From Sphingobium amiense (GTDB lineage: Bacteria; Pseudomonadota; Alphaproteobacteria; Sphingomonadales; Sphingomonadaceae), in the NCBI RefSeq assembly GCF_003967075.1, contig NZ_AP018664.1, positions 186,001 through 250,000 of the forward strand: 64,000 nucleotides of DNA, in the 5' to 3' direction. The notes beneath the pieces were generated by a model. It made no database searches, had not been told where the DNA came from, and was given only the letters and a program-made list of their open reading frames with translations. Within the stretch, counting starts at the first letter, position 1. The number at the start of each line of letters is the position of its first letter. Shown here in pieces: positions 17,146-25,968 of the stretch. The position numbers and the translations under genes are program-made.

Positions 17146-17319
17146 TTGTTAGTTGGTGCGAGGCCGCTTGTTCGAGAGGTGTCGGGCGAATGGCGGAAGC
17201 GGGGTTAGATGCAATCTTTGTTTTCCCTGGGGCAAACGTCAGTGCTCTTAACGTATTGTGCGCACGTCAAAGTCAGTAGTCCACGGCGAAAATGCGGTTG
17301 AGCTGCTGAAGGGGGCTAT

Positions 17320-20300
17320 GTGACTGAGGGAAGTGCGACCGGTTCTGACGTACTCGGATCTTATCCAACCGAGATGGAGATCAGATCTAGCGGGTTAGTG
17401 CATTCAGCGGAAAGCGACATTCTTCGCCTGCAGCAGATTTTGCGGGAGGGGTATGCCTCGGGCTTCACGATCTTCAAGGAGCTGCTCCAGAACGCCGAAG
17501 ACGCGGGTGCTCGCCGGATGGTCGTGGCCGGTCACGCTGGATTCGATGAAGCGACTAACCCACTGCTGCGAACCCCTGGGCTGATTGTCGCAAATGATGG
17601 TCCCGTCCTTGCCCGCCATATGGACGCGATCACCCGTGCCAGCGGCGGGAGCAAAGCGGATGAACGGTCGGCAGTAGGCCGGTTCGGTCTAGGACAAAAA
17701 TCAGTCTATCATCTGTGCGACGCATTCATCGCGCTTGGCCGGGTGGAGGATCGCGAAGGCCGACCGCAAACGCTGATCATGAACCCATGGGAACAGGTTG
17801 CTGAAGCTAATGCGGCACGTCGCGACTGGCCTCAGCTTTCTGCCACCGAAGCCAAGATGCTACTCGATAAGGCAGCGGCGCTGGGCATGGAGCGTGGCAT
17901 GGCGCTGTTGTTGCCGCTGCGGACCCCACATCTGCGTCCCGGGGCCGCGCTGTGCCTGTCCGATACGAACTGGCACCCTGATGGTGCGATCTCAGATATC
18001 CTCGATGGTGAGGAATTGGCCGCGACATTGTGCTGCCTCCGCAATCTGGAGAGCGTGGAGATCATACCAGTCGCGGGCGAAGTGCGCAGGATCTCCCTGC
18101 GAAGCGGTGCCCGGCGCTTGTCTGGTCCGGGTGTGGAGAGCGGGGCCACGAGAATTGACGGTAACGTCGACGGAGCTGGCTTCGAGCTCTCGTTCAGCGG
18201 ACGTCAACAATGGAAGCATGATGGGCAAGCTGCGCGACTGTTGACGGCCGATGGATGGGACAAGGTGTTCGACATCCACGGTAAACTCATTCCACCGAAG
18301 GCGAATCCGCATGGTGCAGTAATCCTGTGCCGATCTGCTGCCCGTGAAGGTATGGGCCATTTGCGGTTGCGTAATGCTGTTTACTTGCCGCTAGGTGAAG
18401 CTCTGTTTTCCGAACCACTCGAACGCGGAACGGACAATATCGATCTGCTCGTGCACGGCTATTTCTTCGTGTCGAGCGACCGGCGAAAACTGCGTGAAGA
18501 CGATCATATCGAAACTCGTTGGAACCAGGCGCTCCGCCGCGAGGCGGCGCTGCCGCTGCTGCTCGATGCGATTGCAGATACCCTGCCCGGCTTACCCAGC
18601 GATGCAGAGCGTCATGCGCTGATCCGAGCATTACAGCGTACGCGATGGTGGCATGAGCACCGTGTGGAAGCCTGCCAGGGCAAGGCTCTTGCCAGGTGCT
18701 GGACGGGTGACAAGGCGGAAAGCTGGCGGGTTTGCGCCGGTGACTCGCTGCGTCCAGTAGCGAGAGGCGATGCAACCTCGATTGCCCGCCTCAAGGTCGC
18801 TTTTCCTAGACTCGAGGAGTGGTGCAGCGAAAACGGCGTCGTTTTGGCATTCGGCACGGTCTTGGCTGATGCTGATCCACACTGGCCGGATGCGCAGCTT
18901 GCTGACTTGGTGCGCCTTGCCGGGCCGTCCGCCTTCCAAAAAGGACAGATCGCCGAAACGCTGGCGACGGTGCTCGAGGGCGCACAGCCCGGCGAAGCAA
19001 CACGGATGGCGTTGGTTGAAACTTGCCGCAGCGCCATCGCCATGGTCGAGCAAAGTTTCGCTACTGCTGACAAGCTAAAGCCGCTTGTCCGACGCCTCCC
19101 GCAGGATCGCATCTTTGTTCTTCCGCCGAGCGTAGAAAATCGTGAGCTCCTAAACGCGTTGGCTGCCGCTGGAGGTAGCATTCCGGTTAAGGCTGCGTGG
19201 TCGGAGCAGGGTGGGGCGATGTCCCGGCAATTGGGGCTCAACGAAACAATCGAACTGTTGACCGCCGCCGAACCCTTTTTGTCATCTCGAGGAACCATAG
19301 CGCAGGAAGCTTCGACGCTGATATCGCATCTCTTGAGGAACGGTCCATCGCTCGACGCATTGGCGGCGGATCGTCGGGGTAGCGAATTGCAGGTTATTCC
19401 GGCGCGCATGATGCAAGCCGAAGAGGAAGTGCGGCTATCTTTGGGCGCCATCGCGGGATTGAAGCGCAAGGGTTTGCTGTTCGATGCGGCTCCAAATCGG
19501 GAGCTGGTCGTGCTCGCTGGCGCAGTCCTCTCACCCCCGATTTACCGTGTTACATTGAAAGATGGAGGGTTGGGGGATTTGGCCTCGGCCAAGAAGGCCG
19601 ATTGCCTCCTGGCAGTCTTGCGGCAGGTTGATCGCTTCGGGGATCCTGGCAAGTGTGGCGAGCTTGCTGAACTGCTCGGTGCCGATGCTCCACGCGAGGA
19701 GTTGCGGCGCCTTGTTGCGCGAGATCAGGCTTTGCCTTCGCACGTCAACTTGATTGAGCTCGATGAGCTCGGTGGGATACTCGATGATCTGGTACTGGCG
19801 CTGTTGGAGGACAGGGAAGATCGCCTCGTAGCGTCCGCGACTGCGGCGGAATTGAAAAAGGCATTGCGCGATCACATTGGCCTGCGACGGATCGATCTTG
19901 CCGAATTAGGCGCATGGCTTCGCGATGCGCAGTGTGCTGGCACCATGCCGCCGATGGACGACTCCAAGGCTATTGCATTGCTCAAGTCAGGGATCGATGA
20001 CGATATTTTGAAGTCGCTGCCCTTGCACCGATCCGACCAGCATGAACCCCTTCTTCCGGCCACTGATCTGTTCAGCGGTCGTGTTTCTGATGTTGCACCT
20101 GCGCTCTTGCCATTTACCAGTCTGGTCGAGCTTTGGGGCGATCCTTTAGCAGCGGCGGTTCAAAACAGGCTTATCGGGCGCTGGGGGCCTGAAGCCGCGA
20201 TCCGCACAGCATTGTCCGCGCCAAATCCCCATCAGTTTACCTCGGAAATTGCTTCAGCATTGGGCGCCATCGAGCAAGTGCCTGATGATCTGATAGAAAA

Positions 20301-23300
20301 GCTTCAGGCGACCGCCTGGATTGCTGCGGACGGGAATGCTTGGACACCGACCAAAGTCCTCGACCTGCCTCTGGATGCTGAACATGCGCTCGAGGAGCTG
20401 ATTATTGACCAAGGCGGACTTCTGTTCGCAAGCATGCTTCCCGGCTCCCTTCGCGAAGAAAGTGTGCAGCGGCACTTGGCGAGGCTAAGACCCGATCGAT
20501 CCCAGTCATTTCTCTTTGCCGCCCGCCTTGCCGCTGACCACGGAGCCACCGGGCTTTGCCTTGATGTCGTCGAGCACCTAGATGAGCTAGCGAAGCTGGC
20601 GACCTCGAGTGTTGGCCTTGATGCAGAAGCGTGGCCTCTGATCTCTGCGGCTCTTCGCGACGGCGTGGCCGATGAGGTCATCGCGGGAATGGCTGAAGTT
20701 TTGAGCGCGCCCTCTCTTGCCGACACCGTTGCTCAAATGAATGCAATGGCTGCACTGAGCGGGCTCGGCACGAATTCTGAAGCAGTACGGCGCCTTTACC
20801 GCTCAACATTTGCCCGAAATCTGCGTGCTTTGACGCATGCGTCCAGCTATCTACCGCCCGATCTCCTTGTACCGACCGAAGCAGGTGGGTTCAGCAGGGC
20901 AGACAGGGTTGCGCTAGGAGCAGCAGGTATCGACCCTGCGGCGCTCCTCGCGCACGATTATGCGGGCAAACTGGAACAGCCCGACGATCAAAAAACAGAC
21001 ACCATTCCAGCCAGCAAGTCTGCCAAGGCGGACTGGCTCGAGAGTGTCGAGCGCGCTTTCACTCCAGTCAGCCAATACGATGTGCATGATGGGATTCTGC
21101 TAGCTCTGGCGATGCTTGGTCGTAATGATAGGATCCAGTCGCTCGCGGCCAGATGGGAAGGTCAGCGATCATTCCACCGCATTTGCGATGATCTCGACAA
21201 TTTGGCCGACGAACACCGTGGCTTGACCAACGCAAATTTGGACCGGCTTGCTGAACTGCGTTTTGCAGTCGAGCTGCCGGAACACGGGCACGTTACGGTG
21301 CGATCAGCTGCTGGAACGGACTGCACCGTTCCGCTGTCTGGCAAAGACGATGCGCTGCTGCTGGATTGTATCCAGAGAGGAATTGAGCGCGACGAATATG
21401 GCTATCGACACGTCTATGACCTCGTGATCGGACCGGTATCGCCATCCGATGAATCCGAGGCGCGGCTGTTGTTGCATCAGTTCGTCAAAAAACTTGCTCC
21501 GGCTTTGATGCTAGGCTTCGAACGTCACAAGGCGGCATTGTCGGAGCTCTTGGACAGCTATTTTACAAGCGATCAGCGCACGCTCGCAGACACCTGTGAA
21601 GAATTGCAGGAGGTGCTTCATGATCGCTTGGCCGGCATCAAGACCGGGCCCGTAATGCGCGGGGCATTGAATGATTATCATCGCGACGCACCACGCGACC
21701 GGGACAAGGCGCGCAACGCACTTTGGGCAGCCGCGCAGTCGGACGACGGGGCGAAGGAGCTTCTCGAAGCCACCCGTCAGAAGATCGACGAGATGGGTTA
21801 TGCTCCGCATCGCGTGGTTTTCGAACTGTACCAGAATGCTGTCGATGCCCAGGCGCAATGGCACGGTATCGGACGCTTCCGGGTAGAAGCGATCTACGAT
21901 GACGATCAAATGATCACTTGCTTGCGAGTGATCCATTGGGGGCGCCCCATCAATCAACCAGGGAGTGATCCACGCAAGGCAGAGGAAGAAGGGCACCGAC
22001 GGGACCTTTCGAATATGCTTGCCATCAATCACTCTGCCAAAGATGGAGATCGGGTAACCGGTCGCTTCGGCCTTGGATTCAAGACCGTGCATATGCTTGC
22101 CGACGAAGTTCGCCTCGCCAGCGGAGGCATAGCTATCCGGATCTTGGGAGGCATGATCCCTGCAGATTGGGCAGGGGGAAGCAGGACGGTCACCCCATTC
22201 CATGACAGGGGGCGCAAAGCGACTCTCATCGAGCTTCCGGTTGCTCCGGGCCGATCAGGAGATGCGCTTGACGCTTGGGAAGCGTTTCGGGAGGCGGCTC
22301 CGTTCTTGGCGGCGCTCGGTCAGGAAGCATCCATCGAGGTGGTGGCTCCAGACGGTGAGACCGTGTTCCGACATGAGGAGCATCCTCTTGTCGATGGCGT
22401 GAGCTGGCTGACAATCGATGCTACTCGCCACGTATTGCGCTTCGATTTAGGGAGCGATTTCCGGCTCTTCCTGCCCTTCGGACGTAATGGGCCCTACTCG
22501 TTTCCGCATGATGTGCCGCAGTTTTGGCACCTTGTCCCGCTCGTTGGTGAACGTCGCCGGGGGGCCTGGCTTCTGGAAGGCCGCTTTCCGGTTGATCCGG
22601 GGCGTACCCAATTGTCTGGCACGGCCGATGAGAAAGATAGCCGATTTGCCCGGCTTGGCATTGCTCTTGGGCCACGGCTCATCGCTTTTTACGACCATTG
22701 TCTTGCTGACTGGTCAAGCTTCGCGCGAGCGACAGGTCTCGATCCGGAAGGACGGGACAATTTCTGGCTCAAGCTGGTGCAGCTTTTTGCACAAGATCTG
22801 GCAAGCCACGGGTCCGAGCAGTCACTACACAAGTCAGGCCAAGGCCTTGCGAGGCTATGGGCGGAGCGCCCCGTGGTACCGCTGGCTTTCGGCGGTGCAA
22901 CGCGCGCGGCTGATGTCAAATGGCGCTTGTCGGGAGCGCTTGCCGATCGCGATGCTCAAGCTGCGATCTCGAATTTGCTCGCCGAAGTGGACTTCAAGAA
23001 TGCAGTTGTCACCGAGGAAACAGGACAGCTTCTGAAATCTGTTGGGCTGCCTTCGGGGCAACGCCTGGATGTCGTCACCTTGGCCGAAAACCTTGCTGGA
23101 GCCGAGGGCATAGATCCTGGGCTGGCGGGACGCATTTCCTGTCTTTGCGAGGAAGCAGTTTCGCAGGCGATGACCGGTGAGGAAGTTAGCGTCCGCGCTC
23201 GTGGTGTAATTTCCGGTGTAGGCGATGGTGTATTCCGGGGTGGGGCATGCCCCACCCCGGAATGCGGCGTCGCTGGTGGCCACCGGGTTCATCGTTATGG

Positions 23301-23325
23301 TGGAGTTTGCACACTTCAACCGTGA
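17320..23325 (+). CDS. Giant sacsin-like protein with two GHKL ATPase domains, N-terminal 1955 residues (interrupted by IS256)
   Basis: Starts at GTG 17320. Host sequence ends at 23184, after which translation runs 47 codons into the IS. The first GHKL (HSP90-like) ATPase has the N-box FKELLQNAEDAGA (E54, N58, D61), VANDGP (91-95) and the lid GRFGLGQKS (120-128). The second has FELYQNAVDAQ (E1502, N1506, D1509) and GRFGLGFKT (from G1581). About 1400 helical residues separate them. Joined across the IS the protein is 2405 aa. Sacsin-like ATPase modules are chaperone-like and recur in bacterial conflict loci, but I cannot match this one to a named system. A gene for an SNF2-type helicase overlaps its 3' end. 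Confidence 0.82.
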   Translation: MTEGSATGSDVLGSYPTEMEIRSSGLVHSAESDILRLQQILREGYASGFTIFKELLQNAEDAGARRMVVAGHAGFDEATNPLLRTPGLIVANDGPVLARHMDAITRASGGSKADERSAVGRFGLGQKSVYHLCDAFIALGRVEDREGRPQTLIMNPWEQVAEANAARRDWPQLSATEAKMLLDKAAALGMERGMALLLPLRTPHLRPGAALCLSDTNWHPDGAISDILDGEELAATLCCLRNLESVEIIPVAGEVRRISLRSGARRLSGPGVESGATRIDGNVDGAGFELSFSGRQQWKHDGQAARLLTADGWDKVFDIHGKLIPPKANPHGAVILCRSAAREGMGHLRLRNAVYLPLGEALFSEPLERGTDNIDLLVHGYFFVSSDRRKLREDDHIETRWNQALRREAALPLLLDAIADTLPGLPSDAERHALIRALQRTRWWHEHRVEACQGKALARCWTGDKAESWRVCAGDSLRPVARGDATSIARLKVAFPRLEEWCSENGVVLAFGTVLADADPHWPDAQLADLVRLAGPSAFQKGQIAETLATVLEGAQPGEATRMALVETCRSAIAMVEQSFATADKLKPLVRRLPQDRIFVLPPSVENRELLNALAAAGGSIPVKAAWSEQGGAMSRQLGLNETIELLTAAEPFLSSRGTIAQEASTLISHLLRNGPSLDALAADRRGSELQVIPARMMQAEEEVRLSLGAIAGLKRKGLLFDAAPNRELVVLAGAVLSPPIYRVTLKDGGLGDLASAKKADCLLAVLRQVDRFGDPGKCGELAELLGADAPREELRRLVARDQALPSHVNLIELDELGGILDDLVLALLEDREDRLVASATAAELKKALRDHIGLRRIDLAELGAWLRDAQCAGTMPPMDDSKAIALLKSGIDDDILKSLPLHRSDQHEPLLPATDLFSGRVSDVAPALLPFTSLVELWGDPLAAAVQNRLIGRWGPEAAIRTALSAPNPHQFTSEIASALGAIEQVPDDLIEKLQATAWIAADGNAWTPTKVLDLPLDAEHALEELIIDQGGLLFASMLPGSLREESVQRHLARLRPDRSQSFLFAARLAADHGATGLCLDVVEHLDELAKLATSSVGLDAEAWPLISAALRDGVADEVIAGMAEVLSAPSLADTVAQMNAMAALSGLGTNSEAVRRLYRSTFARNLRALTHASSYLPPDLLVPTEAGGFSRADRVALGAAGIDPAALLAHDYAGKLEQPDDQKTDTIPASKSAKADWLESVERAFTPVSQYDVHDGILLALAMLGRNDRIQSLAARWEGQRSFHRICDDLDNLADEHRGLTNANLDRLAELRFAVELPEHGHVTVRSAAGTDCTVPLSGKDDALLLDCIQRGIERDEYGYRHVYDLVIGPVSPSDESEARLLLHQFVKKLAPALMLGFERHKAALSELLDSYFTSDQRTLADTCEELQEVLHDRLAGIKTGPVMRGALNDYHRDAPRDRDKARNALWAAAQSDDGAKELLEATRQKIDEMGYAPHRVVFELYQNAVDAQAQWHGIGRFRVEAIYDDDQMITCLRVIHWGRPINQPGSDPRKAEEEGHRRDLSNMLAINHSAKDGDRVTGRFGLGFKTVHMLADEVRLASGGIAIRILGGMIPADWAGGSRTVTPFHDRGRKATLIELPVAPGRSGDALDAWEAFREAAPFLAALGQEASIEVVAPDGETVFRHEEHPLVDGVSWLTIDATRHVLRFDLGSDFRLFLPFGRNGPYSFPHDVPQFWHLVPLVGERRRGAWLLEGRFPVDPGRTQLSGTADEKDSRFARLGIALGPRLIAFYDHCLADWSSFARATGLDPEGRDNFWLKLVQLFAQDLASHGSEQSLHKSGQGLARLWAERPVVPLAFGGATRAADVKWRLSGALADRDAQAAISNLLAEVDFKNAVVTEETGQLLKSVGLPSGQRLDVVTLAENLAGAEGIDPGLAGRISCLCEEAVSQAMTGEEVSVRARGVISGVGDGVFRGGACPTPECGVAGGHRVHRYGGVCTLQP

Positions 23326-24606
23326 CGAAGAGGAGTTCCCGATGACCGAGGACAGATTACTGATCGAAGAGCTGGCTGCAAAGGGCGGCCAACCGGATTT
23401 TTTGCGCACCATCGCCGAGAACGTGCTGCAGCTGATCATGGAGGCCGACGTTGATGGCCTGATCGGCGCGGGTCGCCACGAACGCAGCAGCGAGCGCGCG
23501 ACCTGGCGCAACGGCTATCGCGACCGTTCGCTGGATACCCGGGTAGGCACGCTGAACCTGAAAATCCCCAAGCTGCGTGCTGGGTCCTATTTTCCGGGCT
23601 TCCTTGAGCCCCGCAAGATGGTCGAGAAAGCGCTGGTTGCGGTGATCCAGGAAGCGTGGATCGGCGGGGTCAGCACCCGGCGGGTCGATGAACTCGTCCA
23701 GGCCATGGGCATGACCGGCATCTCCAAGTCCACCGTCTCCAAGCTTTGCAAGGACATTGACGAGCGCGTCCATGCCTTTCTGAAACGCCCGCTCACCGGC
23801 GAATGGCCGTATCTCTGGCTCGATGCCACCTATCTCAAGGTACGCGAAGGCGGGCGGATCATCAGCGTTGCCGCAATAATCGCCATGGCCGTCAACACCG
23901 AGGGCCGGCGCGAGATCGTCGGCCTGCATATCGGCCCCTCGGAAGCGGAGGTCTTCTGGTCCGACTTCCTGAAGGACCTTGTTCGGCGCGGTCTTACCGG
24001 CGTGAAGCTGGTCATCTCCGATGCTCACGAGGGCCTCAAGGGCGCGATCACCCGCGTCATGGGCGCCACCTGGCAGCGCTGCCGGGTGCACTTCATGCGC
24101 AATGCCCTGTCCTATGTGCCCAAGGGCCAGAACACTGTCGTCGCCGCCGCGATCCGCCAGGTCTTCCTGCAGCCCGATCAGAAAAGCGCAACGCAGGTCT
24201 GGCGACAGGTCGCCGACCAGTTGCGCACCCGTTGGCCCAAGCTCGGCGCCTGCATGGACGAGGCCGAAACCGACGTGCTCGCCTACACCGGCTTCCCCAC
24301 CCAGCACCGCACGAAGTTACACTCAACCAATCCGCTCGAGCGGCTCAACAAGGAGGTCAAGCGCCGCGCCGACGTCGTCGGAATCTTCCCGAACGAAGAC
24401 AGCATCATCCGCCTCGTCGGGGCTGTGCTGATGGAGCAGAACGACGAGTGGCAGCTCCAGCACCGATACATGCAGATCGAAGGCATGGCCGAACTCAACC
24501 AACCCATGATCGAGGAGGAAAATCAGCCCCTACACATCACCGCCAAAGCCGCCTGACGATGGCCCACGGCCACAGCCGAAATTACACCACCTTGACGGAC
24601 GCGACC
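23185..24606 (+). mobile_element. IS256-family insertion sequence, copy 2 (1422 bp), in the giant ATPase gene
   Basis: Same length, ends and orientation as 6177-7598; all reading frames of the two copies translate identically. The flanks carry a 9-bp duplication GGTGAGGAA (23176-23184 and 24607-24615), different from copy 1, so this copy inserted independently. Removing the IS and one duplicate restores QAMTGEEQSEFRKLLRER in frame. Confidence 0.95.
23342..24556 (+). CDS. IS256-family DDE transposase (copy 2)
   Basis: 404 aa, identical to the transposase at 6334-7548, with the same start context (GAGGAG-TTCCCG-ATG). The DDE residues lie in WLDATYLKV, VISDAHEGL and STNPLERLNKE. Intact. Confidence 0.95.
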   Translation: MTEDRLLIEELAAKGGQPDFLRTIAENVLQLIMEADVDGLIGAGRHERSSERATWRNGYRDRSLDTRVGTLNLKIPKLRAGSYFPGFLEPRKMVEKALVAVIQEAWIGGVSTRRVDELVQAMGMTGISKSTVSKLCKDIDERVHAFLKRPLTGEWPYLWLDATYLKVREGGRIISVAAIIAMAVNTEGRREIVGLHIGPSEAEVFWSDFLKDLVRRGLTGVKLVISDAHEGLKGAITRVMGATWQRCRVHFMRNALSYVPKGQNTVVAAAIRQVFLQPDQKSATQVWRQVADQLRTRWPKLGACMDEAETDVLAYTGFPTQHRTKLHSTNPLERLNKEVKRRADVVGIFPNEDSIIRLVGAVLMEQNDEWQLQHRYMQIEGMAELNQPMIEEENQPLHITAKAA

Positions 24607-25968
24607 GGTGAGGAACAATCAGAATTCCGCAAGTTACTGCGTGAGCGGCTCTGGCTCGCCGAAGATGGAAGTTGGCAGCAGATCCGTCTTCTAGCGTTTC
24701 CGCTGGGCGACAACGATGAACAAGGCAGGGCTGCATTCGCTCCTCCTTCGGGCCGCCTTTCATCAGAGTACGTAGGCGCCGCCTTTGAGCTCGCTGCCTT
24801 CGCCCGTGAACAGGCAGGTCAGCTACCCGTTGCCAAATGGGCTGAGACTGCCGGTGACAGCGCCGCACGCCAGCAAGCCTTCATTCGTTATCTGGTCGGT
24901 GCGGATGATCGGACCGTCGCACTATTGGCGAGCGCGGCAAAGTGGCTACCCAATGTCGACGAACTCGCCAACTCCCCTCTGCTGGCCGGGCTGAAGCAAG
25001 ACGAGAAGAACCGGTTGCTCGCTAAGCTAGGGTATTCATTCGGCCTCCCTTCAACACCGGTCGATCCAATCAGCCGCTGGCAACCTGACGCTGCGCAGGC
25101 GCTCTCAAGGATCGCGCAGTGGTGGCGCGACAATCATGGGGATTTGCGGGCTGCCTATGATCGAGCCGTGTATCCTGAAGATTTTTCCTCAGCAGCCCTC
25201 GCTGACGGGGATAAGCCCGCTTGGTTCACCATGCTTTCCCTCGCAACCTTCCAGACACTGGGGAGGATTAAACCGGCTCAATCCCGGCAGTTTGTTACCA
25301 AGGCAATCCAAGATGGCTGGTGGCACGAACTCGCGACAATCGACCCTTGTGACGAGGAGCTGAGGCCTTTTGTCGAGCGCCTCCGAGCCTGGAGCGATCC
25401 AGATGCCGATGAAAACTACCTGATGTGGCGCAGATGCCTTCCTGATCTATGCATGATCGCGCGGCATCTCGAAAGCTACCAGAGACTGTTCCGCAAATTG
25501 CCTGCGGTGGTTGCCCAAGAGGGTGACGTGAGCCTGCGCGGACATTTGCGACCGGCATTCTCTCACGTTGCCGCTCGTATGGGCATTGAAGCAGCCCCTC
25601 TAGCAAGATCGCTTGGCATTGGCGCCAACTGGCTTGTGCGCGAATTGGGCCGCAAAGGTATCTATTCTCAGGCACAATTCGAGCAGATCATGCCTTATGG
25701 CTGGAGTGCGGCGGAACGCGTCCGACGCCTCGCTTACACGCTCGGCATGGGCCAGTTTGAGCGTGGCATCGACGAGGGACGTGCCCTGTATGGAGCGGTA
25801 GAGCGTCGCATTGGTGAAGCCGCTCATTTCGATGGCGATGGTGATTTGCCATTGCACGTGATCACACTTGCCAAGCACCGCGATGACCTCGTGTCGATCC
25901 TTCACGATGCAGACGTCGACGAATGGCCAGACAACAACTGGGACGATGCAGAAGATGACGATGCCTGA
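24559..25968 (+). CDS. Giant sacsin-like protein, C-terminal 451 residues (after IS256)
   Basis: Host sequence resumes after the target duplicate at 24616 (QSEFRKLLRERLWLAEDGSW). The ~450 residues are mostly helical, with no motif I recognise, and end in an acidic tail (EWPDNNWDDAEDDDA). The ATG at 24559 is inside the IS, three bases after the transposase stop, and is in frame through the right end, so a separate C-terminal polypeptide may be made. The stop overlaps the start of the helicase gene. Confidence 0.75.
   Translation: MAHGHSRNYTTLTDATGEEQSEFRKLLRERLWLAEDGSWQQIRLLAFPLGDNDEQGRAAFAPPSGRLSSEYVGAAFELAAFAREQAGQLPVAKWAETAGDSAARQQAFIRYLVGADDRTVALLASAAKWLPNVDELANSPLLAGLKQDEKNRLLAKLGYSFGLPSTPVDPISRWQPDAAQALSRIAQWWRDNHGDLRAAYDRAVYPEDFSSAALADGDKPAWFTMLSLATFQTLGRIKPAQSRQFVTKAIQDGWWHELATIDPCDEELRPFVERLRAWSDPDADENYLMWRRCLPDLCMIARHLESYQRLFRKLPAVVAQEGDVSLRGHLRPAFSHVAARMGIEAAPLARSLGIGANWLVRELGRKGIYSQAQFEQIMPYGWSAAERVRRLAYTLGMGQFERGIDEGRALYGAVERRIGEAAHFDGDGDLPLHVITLAKHRDDLVSILHDADVDEWPDNNWDDAEDDDA

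Noticed and set aside
6177..24606. The two IS256 copies as arms of a composite transposon
   Set aside because: The outer flanks do not match: ATCCTGTT on the left of copy 1 and GGTGAGGAA on the right of copy 2. Each copy has its own duplication on both sides, so they inserted separately.
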